This document shows positions 26,028 through 33,928 of a DNA stretch of 64,000 bases, in pieces. The notes under the pieces were generated by a model. That model worked only from the letters and a program-made list of their open reading frames with translations, was not told the origin of the DNA and searched no databases. This DNA comes from Conexibacter sp. CPCC 206217 (lineage in GTDB: Bacteria > Actinomycetota > Thermoleophilia > Solirubrobacterales > Solirubrobacteraceae), in assembly GCF_030646165.1 (NCBI RefSeq), contig NZ_JAUTDO010000008.1:141161-205160 (forward strand), read 5' to 3'. How positions within the stretch are numbered: position 1 is the first letter of the stretch; each line of letters opens with the position of its first letter. The position numbers and the translations under genes were made by a program.

Positions 26028-27958
26028 GAGGAGGTGTCCACCCGCAGCACGTGGCCGGCGCGCTCGCCGGGCACGAGCCGGACGTAGTTGCCGCCCGTGC
26101 GCCAGTCGAAGCGCTCGACGCTGACGAGGTCGGTGACGGTGAACTCGGCCGGCAGGCCGAGGTCCCATGGCAGCTCCACGAGCCCCTCCTGGGGGTTGTC
26201 GAAGTCGATGTTGACGACGGTCACGACGACGTTGTCGCCGTCGCGCTTGAGGTAGGCGACGAGCGCCTCGTTGTGCGTCTCCAGAAAGCGCAGGCTCTCC
26301 AAACGCTGCAGCGCCGGATTGTCGCGGCGGGCGCGGTTGAGCTGGCCGATCAGCTCCAGCAGCGGCCCGTCGAGCGCGCGCTCGCGCAGCTCGTACTTCT
26401 CCGAGTCGAGGTACTCCTCGCTGCCCTGTCTGACGGGCGTGTGCTCGAAGCTCTCGAAGCCGGAGTAGACGCCGTAGCTGGGCGACAGCGTCGCCGCCAG
26501 CAGCAGCCGCACCGGGAAGGCGTTGGGCCCGCCGACCTGCAGGTACTCGGTCAGGATGTCGGGCGTGTTGACGAACGCGTTGGGGCGGAAGTACTCCTGC
26601 TCGCCGGAGTGCGCCAGCTCGCCGAAGTACTCCGTCAGCTCCCAGCGCGCGTTCTTCCAGGTGAAGTACGTGTAGCACTGCTGGAAGCCGACCTTCGCCA
26701 GCGCCTGCATCATCCGCCGCCGCGTGAACGCCTCCGCGAGGAAGATCACGTCGGGATCGGTCCGCCGCACCTCCGCCAGCAGCCACTCCCAGAACGGCAG
26801 CGGCTTCGTGTGCGGGTTGTCGACGCGGAAGACGCGCACGCCGTGGCCGATCCAGAAGCGCACGATCGCCAGCAGCGCTTGCCAGAGCCCTCTCCAGTCG
26901 GCGCAGTCGAAGTCGAAGTTGTAGATGTCCTGGTACTTCTTCGGCGGGTTCTCGGCGTACTTCAGCGTCCCGTCGGGGCGGCGGTTGAACCACTGCGGGT
27001 GCTCGCTCAGCCACGGGTGGTCGGCCGAGCACTGGATCGCGAAGTCGAGCGCCAGCTTCATCCCGTGCTCGTCGAGCCTGGCGACGAGCCGGTCGACGTC
27101 GTCGAGCGTGCCGATGTTCGGATCGACGGCCGTGTGGCCGCCGTCGGGGCTGCCGATCGCGTAGACGCTGCCGGGGTCGTCGGGGCCGGCGACGAGCGTG
27201 TTGTTGCGGCCCTTGCGGTTTCTGACGCCGATCGGGTGGATCGGCGGCAGGTAGAGCACGTCGAAGCCCAGCTCGGCCAGGCGCGGTACCTGCTCGATCG
27301 TGCCGGGCAGGCCGCCCCATGAACGTGGGAACAGCTCGTACCAGGCGCCGAAGCGAGCCAGCACGGGATCGACCTGGATCGCCAGCTCCTCGCCCTTCGC
27401 CAGTTCGCTGCGGTCGGGGAACTGGGCGAGCACGGCGGCGAGGTCGGGATCGAGCGCCAGGCGCGGGTCCGCGCGCTCGGCCGCGAGTGCGTCGGCGGCC
27501 GTCAGGACGCGCCTTCTGGCGGCGCCTCTCATCTGCGCCGCGGCGTCGCGCAGCACCAGCACGCCCTCCGACAGCTCGCCGCTGAGGTCCTGCTGGCCGG
27601 CGTCGAGCTTGCGCTCCAGCTCCTCGGCCCAGGAGGCGAAGCGGTCGACCCAGGCGAGCACCTGCCAGCGCCACCGGCCGAGCTGGCCGGCGAGCGCGAA
27701 CTCGCCCTCCCAGCGGACGCCGTCCTCGTGCGCGTCGACCGGCAGCAGCGGCGCCTCGCGCCATCTGCGGTCCGCGGGCGAGCGGTAGCGCGCGACGGCG
27801 CGCAGCTGCTCGTGGCCGTCGCGGAAGACGTCGGCGCTGACCTGCAGCACGTCGCCCAGCGTCCGTTTGACGGGATGGCGACCACTGTCGACGGTGGGCG
27901 CCTCGTGCTCGATGCGGATGCGAGGCGGCGGCGATTGAGAGGATGCGGAGCTGGGCAC
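26024..27958 (-). CDS. glgE: Maltosyltransferase GlgE (alpha-1,4-glucan:maltose-1-phosphate)
   Basis: A 644-aa GH13_3 enzyme that extends alpha-1,4-glucan with maltose units from maltose-1-phosphate. It shows the N-terminal beta domain and helical insertion, SRSWGG-type start of the barrel (WYELFPRSWGGLPGT), HPIGVRNRKGRNN, nucleophile Asp380 (VFRVDNPHTKP), acid/base Glu in FLAEAFTRRRMM and TYFTWKNARWEL. The GTG at 27958 is 6 nt after TAGCGT, so the operon transcript is probably leaderless. It is the first gene of the seven-enzyme operon and divergent from malQ. Confidence 0.97.
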   Translation of the reverse strand: MPSSASSQSPPPRIRIEHEAPTVDSGRHPVKRTLGDVLQVSADVFRDGHEQLRAVARYRSPADRRWREAPLLPVDAHEDGVRWEGEFALAGQLGRWRWQVLAWVDRFASWAEELERKLDAGQQDLSGELSEGVLVLRDAAAQMRGAARRRVLTAADALAAERADPRLALDPDLAAVLAQFPDRSELAKGEELAIQVDPVLARFGAWYELFPRSWGGLPGTIEQVPRLAELGFDVLYLPPIHPIGVRNRKGRNNTLVAGPDDPGSVYAIGSPDGGHTAVDPNIGTLDDVDRLVARLDEHGMKLALDFAIQCSADHPWLSEHPQWFNRRPDGTLKYAENPPKKYQDIYNFDFDCADWRGLWQALLAIVRFWIGHGVRVFRVDNPHTKPLPFWEWLLAEVRRTDPDVIFLAEAFTRRRMMQALAKVGFQQCYTYFTWKNARWELTEYFGELAHSGEQEYFRPNAFVNTPDILTEYLQVGGPNAFPVRLLLAATLSPSYGVYSGFESFEHTPVRQGSEEYLDSEKYELRERALDGPLLELIGQLNRARRDNPALQRLESLRFLETHNEALVAYLKRDGDNVVVTVVNIDFDNPQEGLVELPWDLGLPAEFTVTDLVSVERFDWRTGGNYVRLVPGERAGHVLRVDTSS

Positions 27959-27964
27959 GCAACC

Positions 27965-27970
27965 ACGCTA
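27965..27970 (-). promoter_or_regulatory. -10 element of the glgE-treY operon (leaderless GTG)
   Basis: TAGCGT on the minus strand, 6 nt before GTG 27958, within the 44-bp divergent gap to malQ. Confidence 0.5.
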
Positions 27971-28002
27971 ACCGCATCCGCCCTCATCCAACCTGTCCGG
28001 CA

Positions 28003-29283
28003 ATGAGATCTTCACGAACCAGCGGTATCCAACTGCACATAACCTCGCTGCCCGGAGGCCGTCTCGGCCCGTCCGCGTACGCGTTCGTCGACTGGCTGCA
28101 GGCGGCCGGGCAGTCGTGGTGGCAGATGCTGCCGCTCGGCCCGCCCGACAGATACCGCTCGCCGTACAAGTCGGCGTCGGCGTTCGCGCAGTGGCCGGGG
28201 CTGCTTGCCTCGCCCGACGCGCCGGTGAGCGCTGAGGAGGAGGTTTCCTTTCGCGTGTCGCAGGCGTACTGGGTCGACGACTGGGAGCGGTTCGCGGGTC
28301 CTGGCGCGGTCGCGGACCAGGTCCGCTTCGAGCGCGAGTGGAGCGCCCTGCGGTCGTATGCGCGCGAGCGCGGCGTCGGCCTGATCGGCGACGTGCCGAT
28401 CTACGTCGCCCCCGACGGCGCCGACCACCGCGCCCACCCGCGCCTGTTCCGCCACGGCGTCGTGTCGGGCGCCCCGCCGGACGCGTACGCGCCGACGGGC
28501 CAGCTGTGGGGCAATCCGGTCTACGACTGGCCGGCGCTCCAGCGGACCGGCTACCGCTGGTGGGTCGAGCGGTTGCGCCGCACGCTCGCCCACTTCGACA
28601 TGGTCCGGTTGGACCATTTCCGCGGCTTCGTCGCGTATTGGGCGGTCCCGCAGGACGCGCCCGACGCGTCGCACGGCGTGTGGGCGCGGGGGCCGGGGCG
28701 GGCGGTGTTCGACGCGGTGACGCGGGAGTTGGGGGGCGGCCCCGCCGGCGAGGCGTCCGCTCTCGCGGGCGACGCACCTGTGCCCGGTGTGCTGCCGCTG
28801 ATCGCCGAGGATCTCGGCGTCATCACCCCGGCGGTGCAGCGCCTGCGCGACGGGCTCGGACTGCCCGGCATGGCGGTCCTGCAGTTCGGCTTCGACCCCG
28901 ATGACCCGCGCGGCCCGCATCGGCTGGAGAACCACAGAGAAGATCAGGTCCTCTACACCGGAACGCACGACAACGACACGCTGCGCGGCTGGTGGGAGAC
29001 GCTCTCGGCGGACCGCCGTGCCGAGGTCGATGCGGCCGTCGCGTCGGCCGGCTTCGAGGAGCCGGAGCCGTGGTGGTCGCTGATCCGCCTCGCCCAGCGC
29101 TCGCCCGCGAGGCTCTGCATGCTGCAGGCGCAGGACGTGGTGGGCCTCGGCAGCGAAGCCCGCATGAACGTCCCCGGCTCGATCGGCAGATCGTGGCGCT
29201 TCCAGCTGGAGGAGGGGCAGTTGACGGAGGAGCTGGCGGCGCGGCTGGCGGCGGTGACGCGGGAGGCGGGGCGCGAGTCGTGA
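28003..29283 (+). CDS. malQ: 4-alpha-glucanotransferase (MalQ, compact GH77)
   Basis: A 426-aa GH77 enzyme that transfers alpha-1,4-glucan segments and frees glucose. It shows GIQLHITSLPGGRLGP, GLIGDVPIYVAPDGAD, nucleophile Asp204 (MVRLDHFRGFVAYWAVP), acid/base Glu in LIAEDLGVITP and LYTGTHDNDTLRGWW. It is shorter than plant and E. coli forms, lacking insertions. ATG 28003 was chosen since the family begins there. It is divergent from glgE; the next gene starts with GTGA overlapping its stop. It would recycle short maltodextrins from the same glucan pool. Confidence 0.95.
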   Translation: MRSSRTSGIQLHITSLPGGRLGPSAYAFVDWLQAAGQSWWQMLPLGPPDRYRSPYKSASAFAQWPGLLASPDAPVSAEEEVSFRVSQAYWVDDWERFAGPGAVADQVRFEREWSALRSYARERGVGLIGDVPIYVAPDGADHRAHPRLFRHGVVSGAPPDAYAPTGQLWGNPVYDWPALQRTGYRWWVERLRRTLAHFDMVRLDHFRGFVAYWAVPQDAPDASHGVWARGPGRAVFDAVTRELGGGPAGEASALAGDAPVPGVLPLIAEDLGVITPAVQRLRDGLGLPGMAVLQFGFDPDDPRGPHRLENHREDQVLYTGTHDNDTLRGWWETLSADRRAEVDAAVASAGFEEPEPWWSLIRLAQRSPARLCMLQAQDVVGLGSEARMNVPGSIGRSWRFQLEEGQLTEELAARLAAVTREAGRES

Positions 29284-30113
29284 GCGACGCGGTTGCGGCG
29301 AGCGTCGGCGACGCGGATCGGCCGGGCGCGGCGAGCGCGAGCGCCGCAGGTCGGCCGGCCGCGCACGCCGCGCGCGACGCCAGCGCGGCCGCGCTGCGAC
29401 GCGGCTTGGTCGCGCTCGGCGACAGCATCACCAACGGCCGCGGCGAGCCGTGGCTCGGGGTGCCGGCGCTGTCGTGGGCGCAGTGGGTCGCGGAGGCGCT
29501 GGAGCTGCCGTTCACGAAGCTCGCCCGCGACGGCGCCCGCGCCGAGGACGTCCTGCGCGATCTGGCCCCGCGCCTCGCCGGCCCGTACGACGTCGCGGCG
29601 CTCTACGTCGGCGTCAACGACGCCCGTTCGCTCGACTGGGACGCGGCGGCGTACGAGCGGTCGCTGACGGCGCTTGCGCAGGCTGCGGGCGCATCGCTCG
29701 TCGCGCCGGCCGATCGTGCCGCTCCCGGGCGAGCGAACGCCGGCCGCCTCCTCCTCCTGACTCCGCCGGCCGATCTCGGCCGCCCGACCTGCGCGCCGAA
29801 GTCGCTGGAGGCGGCGGCGATCGTGCGGCGGGTGGCGGGCGAGCAGGGCGCGCTGGTGGTCGCGCTCGACGACCTCGCCGGCCGCCGCTTCGTGCTGCCC
29901 GACACCGTCCACCCGACCGCGCTCGGCCAGGTCGAGATCGCCGCGCGCGCGATCAACGTGCTCGCCGCCGCCGGCCGGCCACCGCGCCACGACGTCTGGG
30001 AATCGGCCGACCGCCACCGCTCCCGCCGCGCCGCCCGCGCCGCCGACCGCCGCTGGCTGACCCTGCTGGCGCAGGACCTCAGGCGGCGGGCGGTCGAGCG
30101 GCTCGCCCGCTGA
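29280..30113 (+). CDS. SGNH/GDSL hydrolase
   Basis: A 277-aa protein of the SGNH hydrolase superfamily (esterases and acyl-hydrolases). Block I ALGDSITNG gives nucleophile Ser49, block III is YVGVNDARS, and block V is LPDTVHPTALGQ with Asp208 and His211. There is no signal peptide; the first ~40 residues are Ala/Asp-rich and the last ~35 are Arg-rich. GTG 29280 overlaps the malQ stop (GTGA), indicating cotranscription. The substrate is unknown; the operon suggests an acylated sugar or glucan. Confidence 0.85.
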   Translation: MSDAVAASVGDADRPGAASASAAGRPAAHAARDASAAALRRGLVALGDSITNGRGEPWLGVPALSWAQWVAEALELPFTKLARDGARAEDVLRDLAPRLAGPYDVAALYVGVNDARSLDWDAAAYERSLTALAQAAGASLVAPADRAAPGRANAGRLLLLTPPADLGRPTCAPKSLEAAAIVRRVAGEQGALVVALDDLAGRRFVLPDTVHPTALGQVEIAARAINVLAAAGRPPRHDVWESADRHRSRRAARAADRRWLTLLAQDLRRRAVERLAR

Positions 30114-30185
30114 CTGCCCGCCGCTCACCGGCGCGGTCTCGCTCCTGCGCGCCGCCCGTGCGCGGTCAGCGCCGCGCCGCCTCAG

Positions 30186-30847
30186 CTACCGCTTCAACGT
30201 CACCCCCAACCGCAGCGGCGCGGTCTTGCCGGCGTACTTGGCGGTGCCGGAGATCGTCACGGCGACGCGCTTCTGTCGCGCCAGCGCAGCCGCAACGCCG
30301 CCCGTGAACGTCAGCTTCACCGTCACGCGACCGCTCCCGCTTGCACTCGCGGCCGCGAGCACGCCCTGACTTCGCGGTATGCAGTTTCTGCGCGACCGCT
30401 CTCGTGACCGTCGCGCTCACCTTCGCGCTGCAGGCACCGTCGCAGGCGAGGCTCACCGTCAGCACGCGTCGTCTCGCGAGCGTTCTCAGCGACGGCAGTC
30501 TGCCGGCGGCGGCCAGCCGCGGCGCTCTCACGACGGCCGGCGGAGGCGTGCCTCTGTCGACCGGTCTCGTCTGATCGCCCGGGGGCCGAGGAGCTGCGAC
30601 CCGTCGAGGGGCGAAGGAGGGGTCGGCGAACTCGCCGGTCGGTCTCGTCAGCGCGAAGCGTGCCGTCGTCGGCCTGCGACACGGACGTGTAGCCGCCGTC
30701 GCCGGTGACGCGTCGCTGCCCGGTGCCGTTCGGGTAGGCGAGCCAGAGGCCGCCCTCGTCGAGGTAGGCGATCGAGCCCGCGCTCGCCGGCGTCGTCGGC
30801 ACGAGCAGCAGCAGCGCGAACGGGACCGCCAGAAGCATTCTTCGCAC
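30186..30847 (-). pseudogene. Decayed secreted TolB-like protein with C-terminal beta domain
   Basis: The first ~64 codons from GTG 30847 give a signal peptide (LLAVPFALLLLVPTTPASAG) and one beta-propeller-like blade (IAYLDEGGLWLAYPNGTG). A frame change near 30652-30658 moves to a frame reading LTRPTGEFADPSFAP and later LARRRVLTVSLACDGACSAK; another near 30365-30373 moves to VTVKLTFTGG and ends KTAPLRLGVTLKR at the TAG of 30186-30188. Intact relatives would have several more blades between the first two parts, so an internal deletion is likely as well. The C-terminal repeat type also ends the M36 protease at 46786. The GTG lies 7 nt after TACGGT, so the promoter persists. Confidence 0.75.
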
Positions 30848-30854
30848 GCAGCCG

Positions 30855-30860
30855 ACCGTA
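30855..30860 (-). promoter_or_regulatory. -10 element of the decayed TolB-like gene
   Basis: TACGGT on the minus strand, 7 nt before GTG 30847; same layout as intact leaderless genes in the window. Confidence 0.4.
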
Positions 30861-30954
30861 CGACCGTCGCCGCGCCCGCTCGTCGGACGATCTTCCCGCC
30901 TGTTTCCCTTGAACGTCCGCGCAGGGCGCGGCGCCGTTCAGCCGATCGACGCGC

Positions 30955-31635
30955 TCATCCCCACCGCAGCGTTCTCGGCGCGGGGCGTCTGCGCAGCCTG
31001 CGCGCGGGCGCGCCGCCGACGACGTCGTTGGCCGCCACGTCTCTCGTGACGACCGACAGCGTCCCGACGATCGCGTTGTCGCCGACCGTGACGCCGCGCA
31101 GCAGGCAGGCGCCGTAGCCGACCCACACGTTGTGCCCGACGCGCACGTCGCGCTTGTAGATCCCCTGCAGCCGTATCGGCCGCTCGACCTCGGCGGCGCC
31201 GTGGTCGAAGTCGATCAGCATCACGCGGTCGGCGACGATGCACTCGCGCCCGATCGAGACGTGCTGGTAGGCCGAGATCGTGCACTCCTGCCCGAGCACA
31301 GACTTCGCCCCGATCGTCACCTCGCCCTCGTGCACGCGGATCTTCGTGCCGTGGCCGATCCACGACCAGCGCCCGAGCACGACCCGCGCGTCCTTGCCGA
31401 TCTCGAACGTGACGTCGGGGCAGACGAACGCAATCCCGTCGGTCTGCAGGCGCCCGCGCCAACGCAGCTTCAACCACGCCCAGCGCAGCAGCAGCACCGC
31501 GTAGTGGCGGTTGAGCATGTGGTTGCGGCGCATGAAGCGCAGCAGTCTGCGCGGCCCTCCCGACAGCGGCGGCGGCGCCTCACGCCAGTGCAGCGGCGCA
31601 GCCTCCACCTCGGGCGGCGTCATGACGGGTTCCAT
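30955..31635 (-). CDS. Hexapeptide-repeat acyltransferase (left-handed beta-helix)
   Basis: A 226-aa protein with successive hexapeptide turns from about residue 80 (VTFEIGKDARVVLGRWSWIG, then VTIGAKSVLGQECTIS and VTVGDNAIVGTLSVVTRDV) ending VVGGAPARRLRR. That is the WbbJ/LpxA-like O-acetyltransferase fold, using acetyl-CoA to modify sugars. An N-terminal basic helix (residues 30-55) could contact the membrane. ATG 31635 is 8 nt after TAGCAT. It lies between a dead gene and meaB, so its substrate cannot be inferred. Confidence 0.88.
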   Translation of the reverse strand: MEPVMTPPEVEAAPLHWREAPPPLSGGPRRLLRFMRRNHMLNRHYAVLLLRWAWLKLRWRGRLQTDGIAFVCPDVTFEIGKDARVVLGRWSWIGHGTKIRVHEGEVTIGAKSVLGQECTISAYQHVSIGRECIVADRVMLIDFDHGAAEVERPIRLQGIYKRDVRVGHNVWVGYGACLLRGVTVGDNAIVGTLSVVTRDVAANDVVGGAPARRLRRRPAPRTLRWG

Positions 31636-31643
31636 CGCTGCGC

Positions 31644-31649
31644 ATGCTA
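31644..31649 (-). promoter_or_regulatory. -10 element of the acyltransferase gene (leaderless)
   Basis: TAGCAT on the minus strand, 8 nt before ATG 31635. Confidence 0.45.
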
Positions 31650-31789
31650 ATGCGTGCCGGCCACTGCGAGTTCCACGTCGGCTGGTCGGCGCGATGACAT
31701 GCAGGCGGGAAGGCGCGCTCGCGGCCGGTCCGATCGCGCTCGTCGATCGGGTCGCTGTTCGGGATCCGCCTGCCATCATCCGCGGTCGC

Positions 31790-32767
31790 ATGACGCCGGA
31801 TCAACGATCGCTCGCCGAGCGCCTGCTGGACGGGGACAAGCGCGCCCTGGCCCGCGCGATCACGCTCGTGGAGGACGATCGCCCCGAGGGCTGGGCGCTC
31901 GTCAGAGAGGTCTATCCGCACACGGGCAGAGCCGCGGTCGTCGGCTTCACGGGTCCGCCCGGCGTCGGCAAGTCGACGCTGCTGGGCGCGCTGACGAAGG
32001 CCGAGCGCGCGCGCGGCCGGACGGTCGGCGTGCTGTCGATCGACCCGTCGTCGCCGTTCACCCACGGCGCGCTGCTGGGCGACCGCATCCGCCTGACCGA
32101 GCACTTCCTCGACCCGGGCGTCTTCATCCGCTCGATGGCCAACCGCGGCGCGCTCGGCGGTCTCTCGGAGGCGGCGCTGCAGGCGGCGCTGCTGATGGAC
32201 GCGGCGGGACGCGAGGTGGTCTTCGTCGAGACGGTCGGCGTGGGGCAGGCGGAGGTCGACGTGATCGACCATGCCGACACGGTCGTGCTGGCGCTGATGC
32301 CGGGCTCCGGCGACTCGATCCAGGCGCTGAAGGCGGGCGTCATGGAGATCCCCGACATCATCGTCGTCAACAAGGCCGATCACCCGCTGACCGACACCAT
32401 GGTGCGCGAGATCCGCGGCGTCCTGTCGCTCGGGTCGCAGAGCGGCTGGCGCGTCCCGATCGTCAAGACGCAGGCGGCGTCGGGGATCGGGATCGACGAG
32501 CTGGTCGAGCAGCTGGAGAAGCACCGCGAGTACATCCGCGGCGAGGGCACGCTGCTGGAACGCCGCCGCCGCAACCTGATGAACGAGGTCGTCGCGATCG
32601 CCTCCGCCCGCATGCGCCGCCAGCTCGAGGCCTCGATCCGCTCCGACCCGGCGGTCCAGGAGCTGCTCGACGAGGTCGTCGCCCGCCGCCTCGACCCCGC
32701 CACCGCCGCCACCGAAGTCCTCGCTCGCAACGCCCGCAAGCTGGAAGCGGAGCGCGACGGGGCCTGA
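31790..32767 (+). CDS. meaB: Methylmalonyl-CoA mutase-associated GTPase MeaB
   Basis: A 325-aa G3E-family GTPase that gates cobalamin loading and protects methylmalonyl-CoA mutase from inactivation. Walker A is GFTGPPGVGKSTLLGAL (about residues 49-65), followed by GVLSIDPSSPFTHGALLGDR, the switch ETVGVGQAEVDVI and VVNKADHPLTD for guanine recognition. The C-terminal dimerisation arm is present. The only mutase part in the window is the B12-binding subunit at 38812, 7 kb away. A large palindrome follows the stop. Confidence 0.95.
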   Translation: MTPDQRSLAERLLDGDKRALARAITLVEDDRPEGWALVREVYPHTGRAAVVGFTGPPGVGKSTLLGALTKAERARGRTVGVLSIDPSSPFTHGALLGDRIRLTEHFLDPGVFIRSMANRGALGGLSEAALQAALLMDAAGREVVFVETVGVGQAEVDVIDHADTVVLALMPGSGDSIQALKAGVMEIPDIIVVNKADHPLTDTMVREIRGVLSLGSQSGWRVPIVKTQAASGIGIDELVEQLEKHREYIRGEGTLLERRRRNLMNEVVAIASARMRRQLEASIRSDPAVQELLDEVVARRLDPATAATEVLARNARKLEAERDGA

Positions 32768-32773
32768 CGCGGC

Positions 32774-32824
32774 CGACCACCGGCACTTCTTGGTCGCTCA
32801 GCGACCAAGAAGTGCCGGAGGTCG
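32774..32824. repeat. Near-perfect 51-bp palindrome after meaB
   Basis: The inner arms CCGGCACTTCTTGGTCGCT (32780-32798) and its exact complement (32800-32818) are 19 bp with a single central C; beyond one A/A mismatch the arms continue five more base pairs (CGACC/GGTCG). There is no T-tract. It could terminate meaB transcription or be a dispersed repeat; no other full copy is in the window. Confidence 0.8.
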
Positions 32825-32956
32825 CTACTCCGCGCGCCAGAGATCGATCGTCTCGACCCTGGTCGCCTCGAAGTCGCGGAGCCGGACCCCTAACCGGAAT
32901 CCTGTTCACTCTTTCGCAACACCGCGGGAACCGCGGACCGGGAGAGTGGTCGCGTG

Positions 32957-33928
32957 ATGGCGAGCATTCCGCGTCCGCTCTTGCCGCACCTGCGTGCGCA
33001 GCTGCCCACGCTCGGGACCTCCGATCGCAAGGTCGCCGACGTCGTGCTGGCACAGCCGGGCGCGGTCGTGTTCTGGTCGGTCACCGAGTTGGCCGACGCG
33101 GCCGGGACGGCGAAGTCGAGCGTCGTGCGCTTCTGCCAGGGGCTCGGGCTGCGCGGCTACCACGACCTCAAGCTCGTGCTGGCGCAGGAGACCGCGGTCG
33201 AGCACCGCGGCGCCGGGCCGGACGGACCGTGGGCGGGCGGCTTCGCCGGCGGCGGCGCGGCTGGCGCACGGGGGATGGGGACGGTCGTCGGCGCGGGCGG
33301 CGCACGCGGCGCGGGCGCCGACAGGCGCGGCGTCGACGGCGACGACGACCGCGAGCGCGTCACCGACGTGCTCGGCGCGGTCGTCTGGCGCGGGGTCGAG
33401 ATGCTGCGCGACACCGCCGCGACCGTCCAGCGCGACGCGTTCGACGCGACGGCCAAGCGGCTGACGGAGGCGCACAGCGTGCTGCTGGTCGGCGCCGGCT
33501 CCTCGGCGCCGCTGGCGCAGGACGCCGCGCAGCGGCTGCGCTCGATCGGCGTGCGCGCCGCCGCGCCGTCCGACGCGCCCGGCCAGCTGATCGCCGCCGC
33601 GCTGCTGGGCCGCGAGGACGTCTGCCTCGCGATCTCCCACAGCGGCTCCACGCGCGGCACGCTCGCCGCCCTCACCGCCGCCACCGACGCCGGTGCCACG
33701 ACCGCCGCGATAACGAGCTACTCGCGCTCCCCGCTGACCGAGCTGACCGACCACGTGCTCGTCGCCGGCGCCCGCTCCGCCTCCCCGCGCTTCGCGTCGC
33801 TGACCAGCCGCCTCGCCCACGTCGCCGTCCTCGACGCCCTCCTCGTCGCCGTCGCCCTGCGCGACGAGCCGCGCGCCGAGGCGGCGCTCGCGCGCACCTC
33901 CGCCGCGCTGGCCGATCAGCGGCGCTGA
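32957..33928 (+). CDS. RpiR-type regulator with SIS domain
   Basis: A 323-aa regulator: N-terminal RpiR helix-turn-helix (LGTSDRKVADVVLAQPGAVV, SVTELADAAGTAKSSVVRFC, residues about 18-62) and a C-terminal SIS sugar-phosphate binding domain (VLLVGAGSSAPLAQDAAQRL, AISHSGSTRGTLAAL, about 173-300). Such proteins respond to phosphosugars or related metabolites. A ~45-residue Gly/Ala/Asp-rich linker (about 90-135) separates the domains and is longer than usual. The start is ATG 32957 (GTG 32954 is possible). It is convergent with and overlaps the acyl-CoA dehydrogenase gene by 13 bp. Confidence 0.92.
   Translation: MASIPRPLLPHLRAQLPTLGTSDRKVADVVLAQPGAVVFWSVTELADAAGTAKSSVVRFCQGLGLRGYHDLKLVLAQETAVEHRGAGPDGPWAGGFAGGGAAGARGMGTVVGAGGARGAGADRRGVDGDDDRERVTDVLGAVVWRGVEMLRDTAATVQRDAFDATAKRLTEAHSVLLVGAGSSAPLAQDAAQRLRSIGVRAAAPSDAPGQLIAAALLGREDVCLAISHSGSTRGTLAALTAATDAGATTAAITSYSRSPLTELTDHVLVAGARSASPRFASLTSRLAHVAVLDALLVAVALRDEPRAEAALARTSAALADQRR

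Noticed and set aside
32768..32956. tRNA or small protein gene between meaB and the RpiR gene
   Set aside because: Only the large palindrome is evident; there is no cloverleaf or coding pattern.
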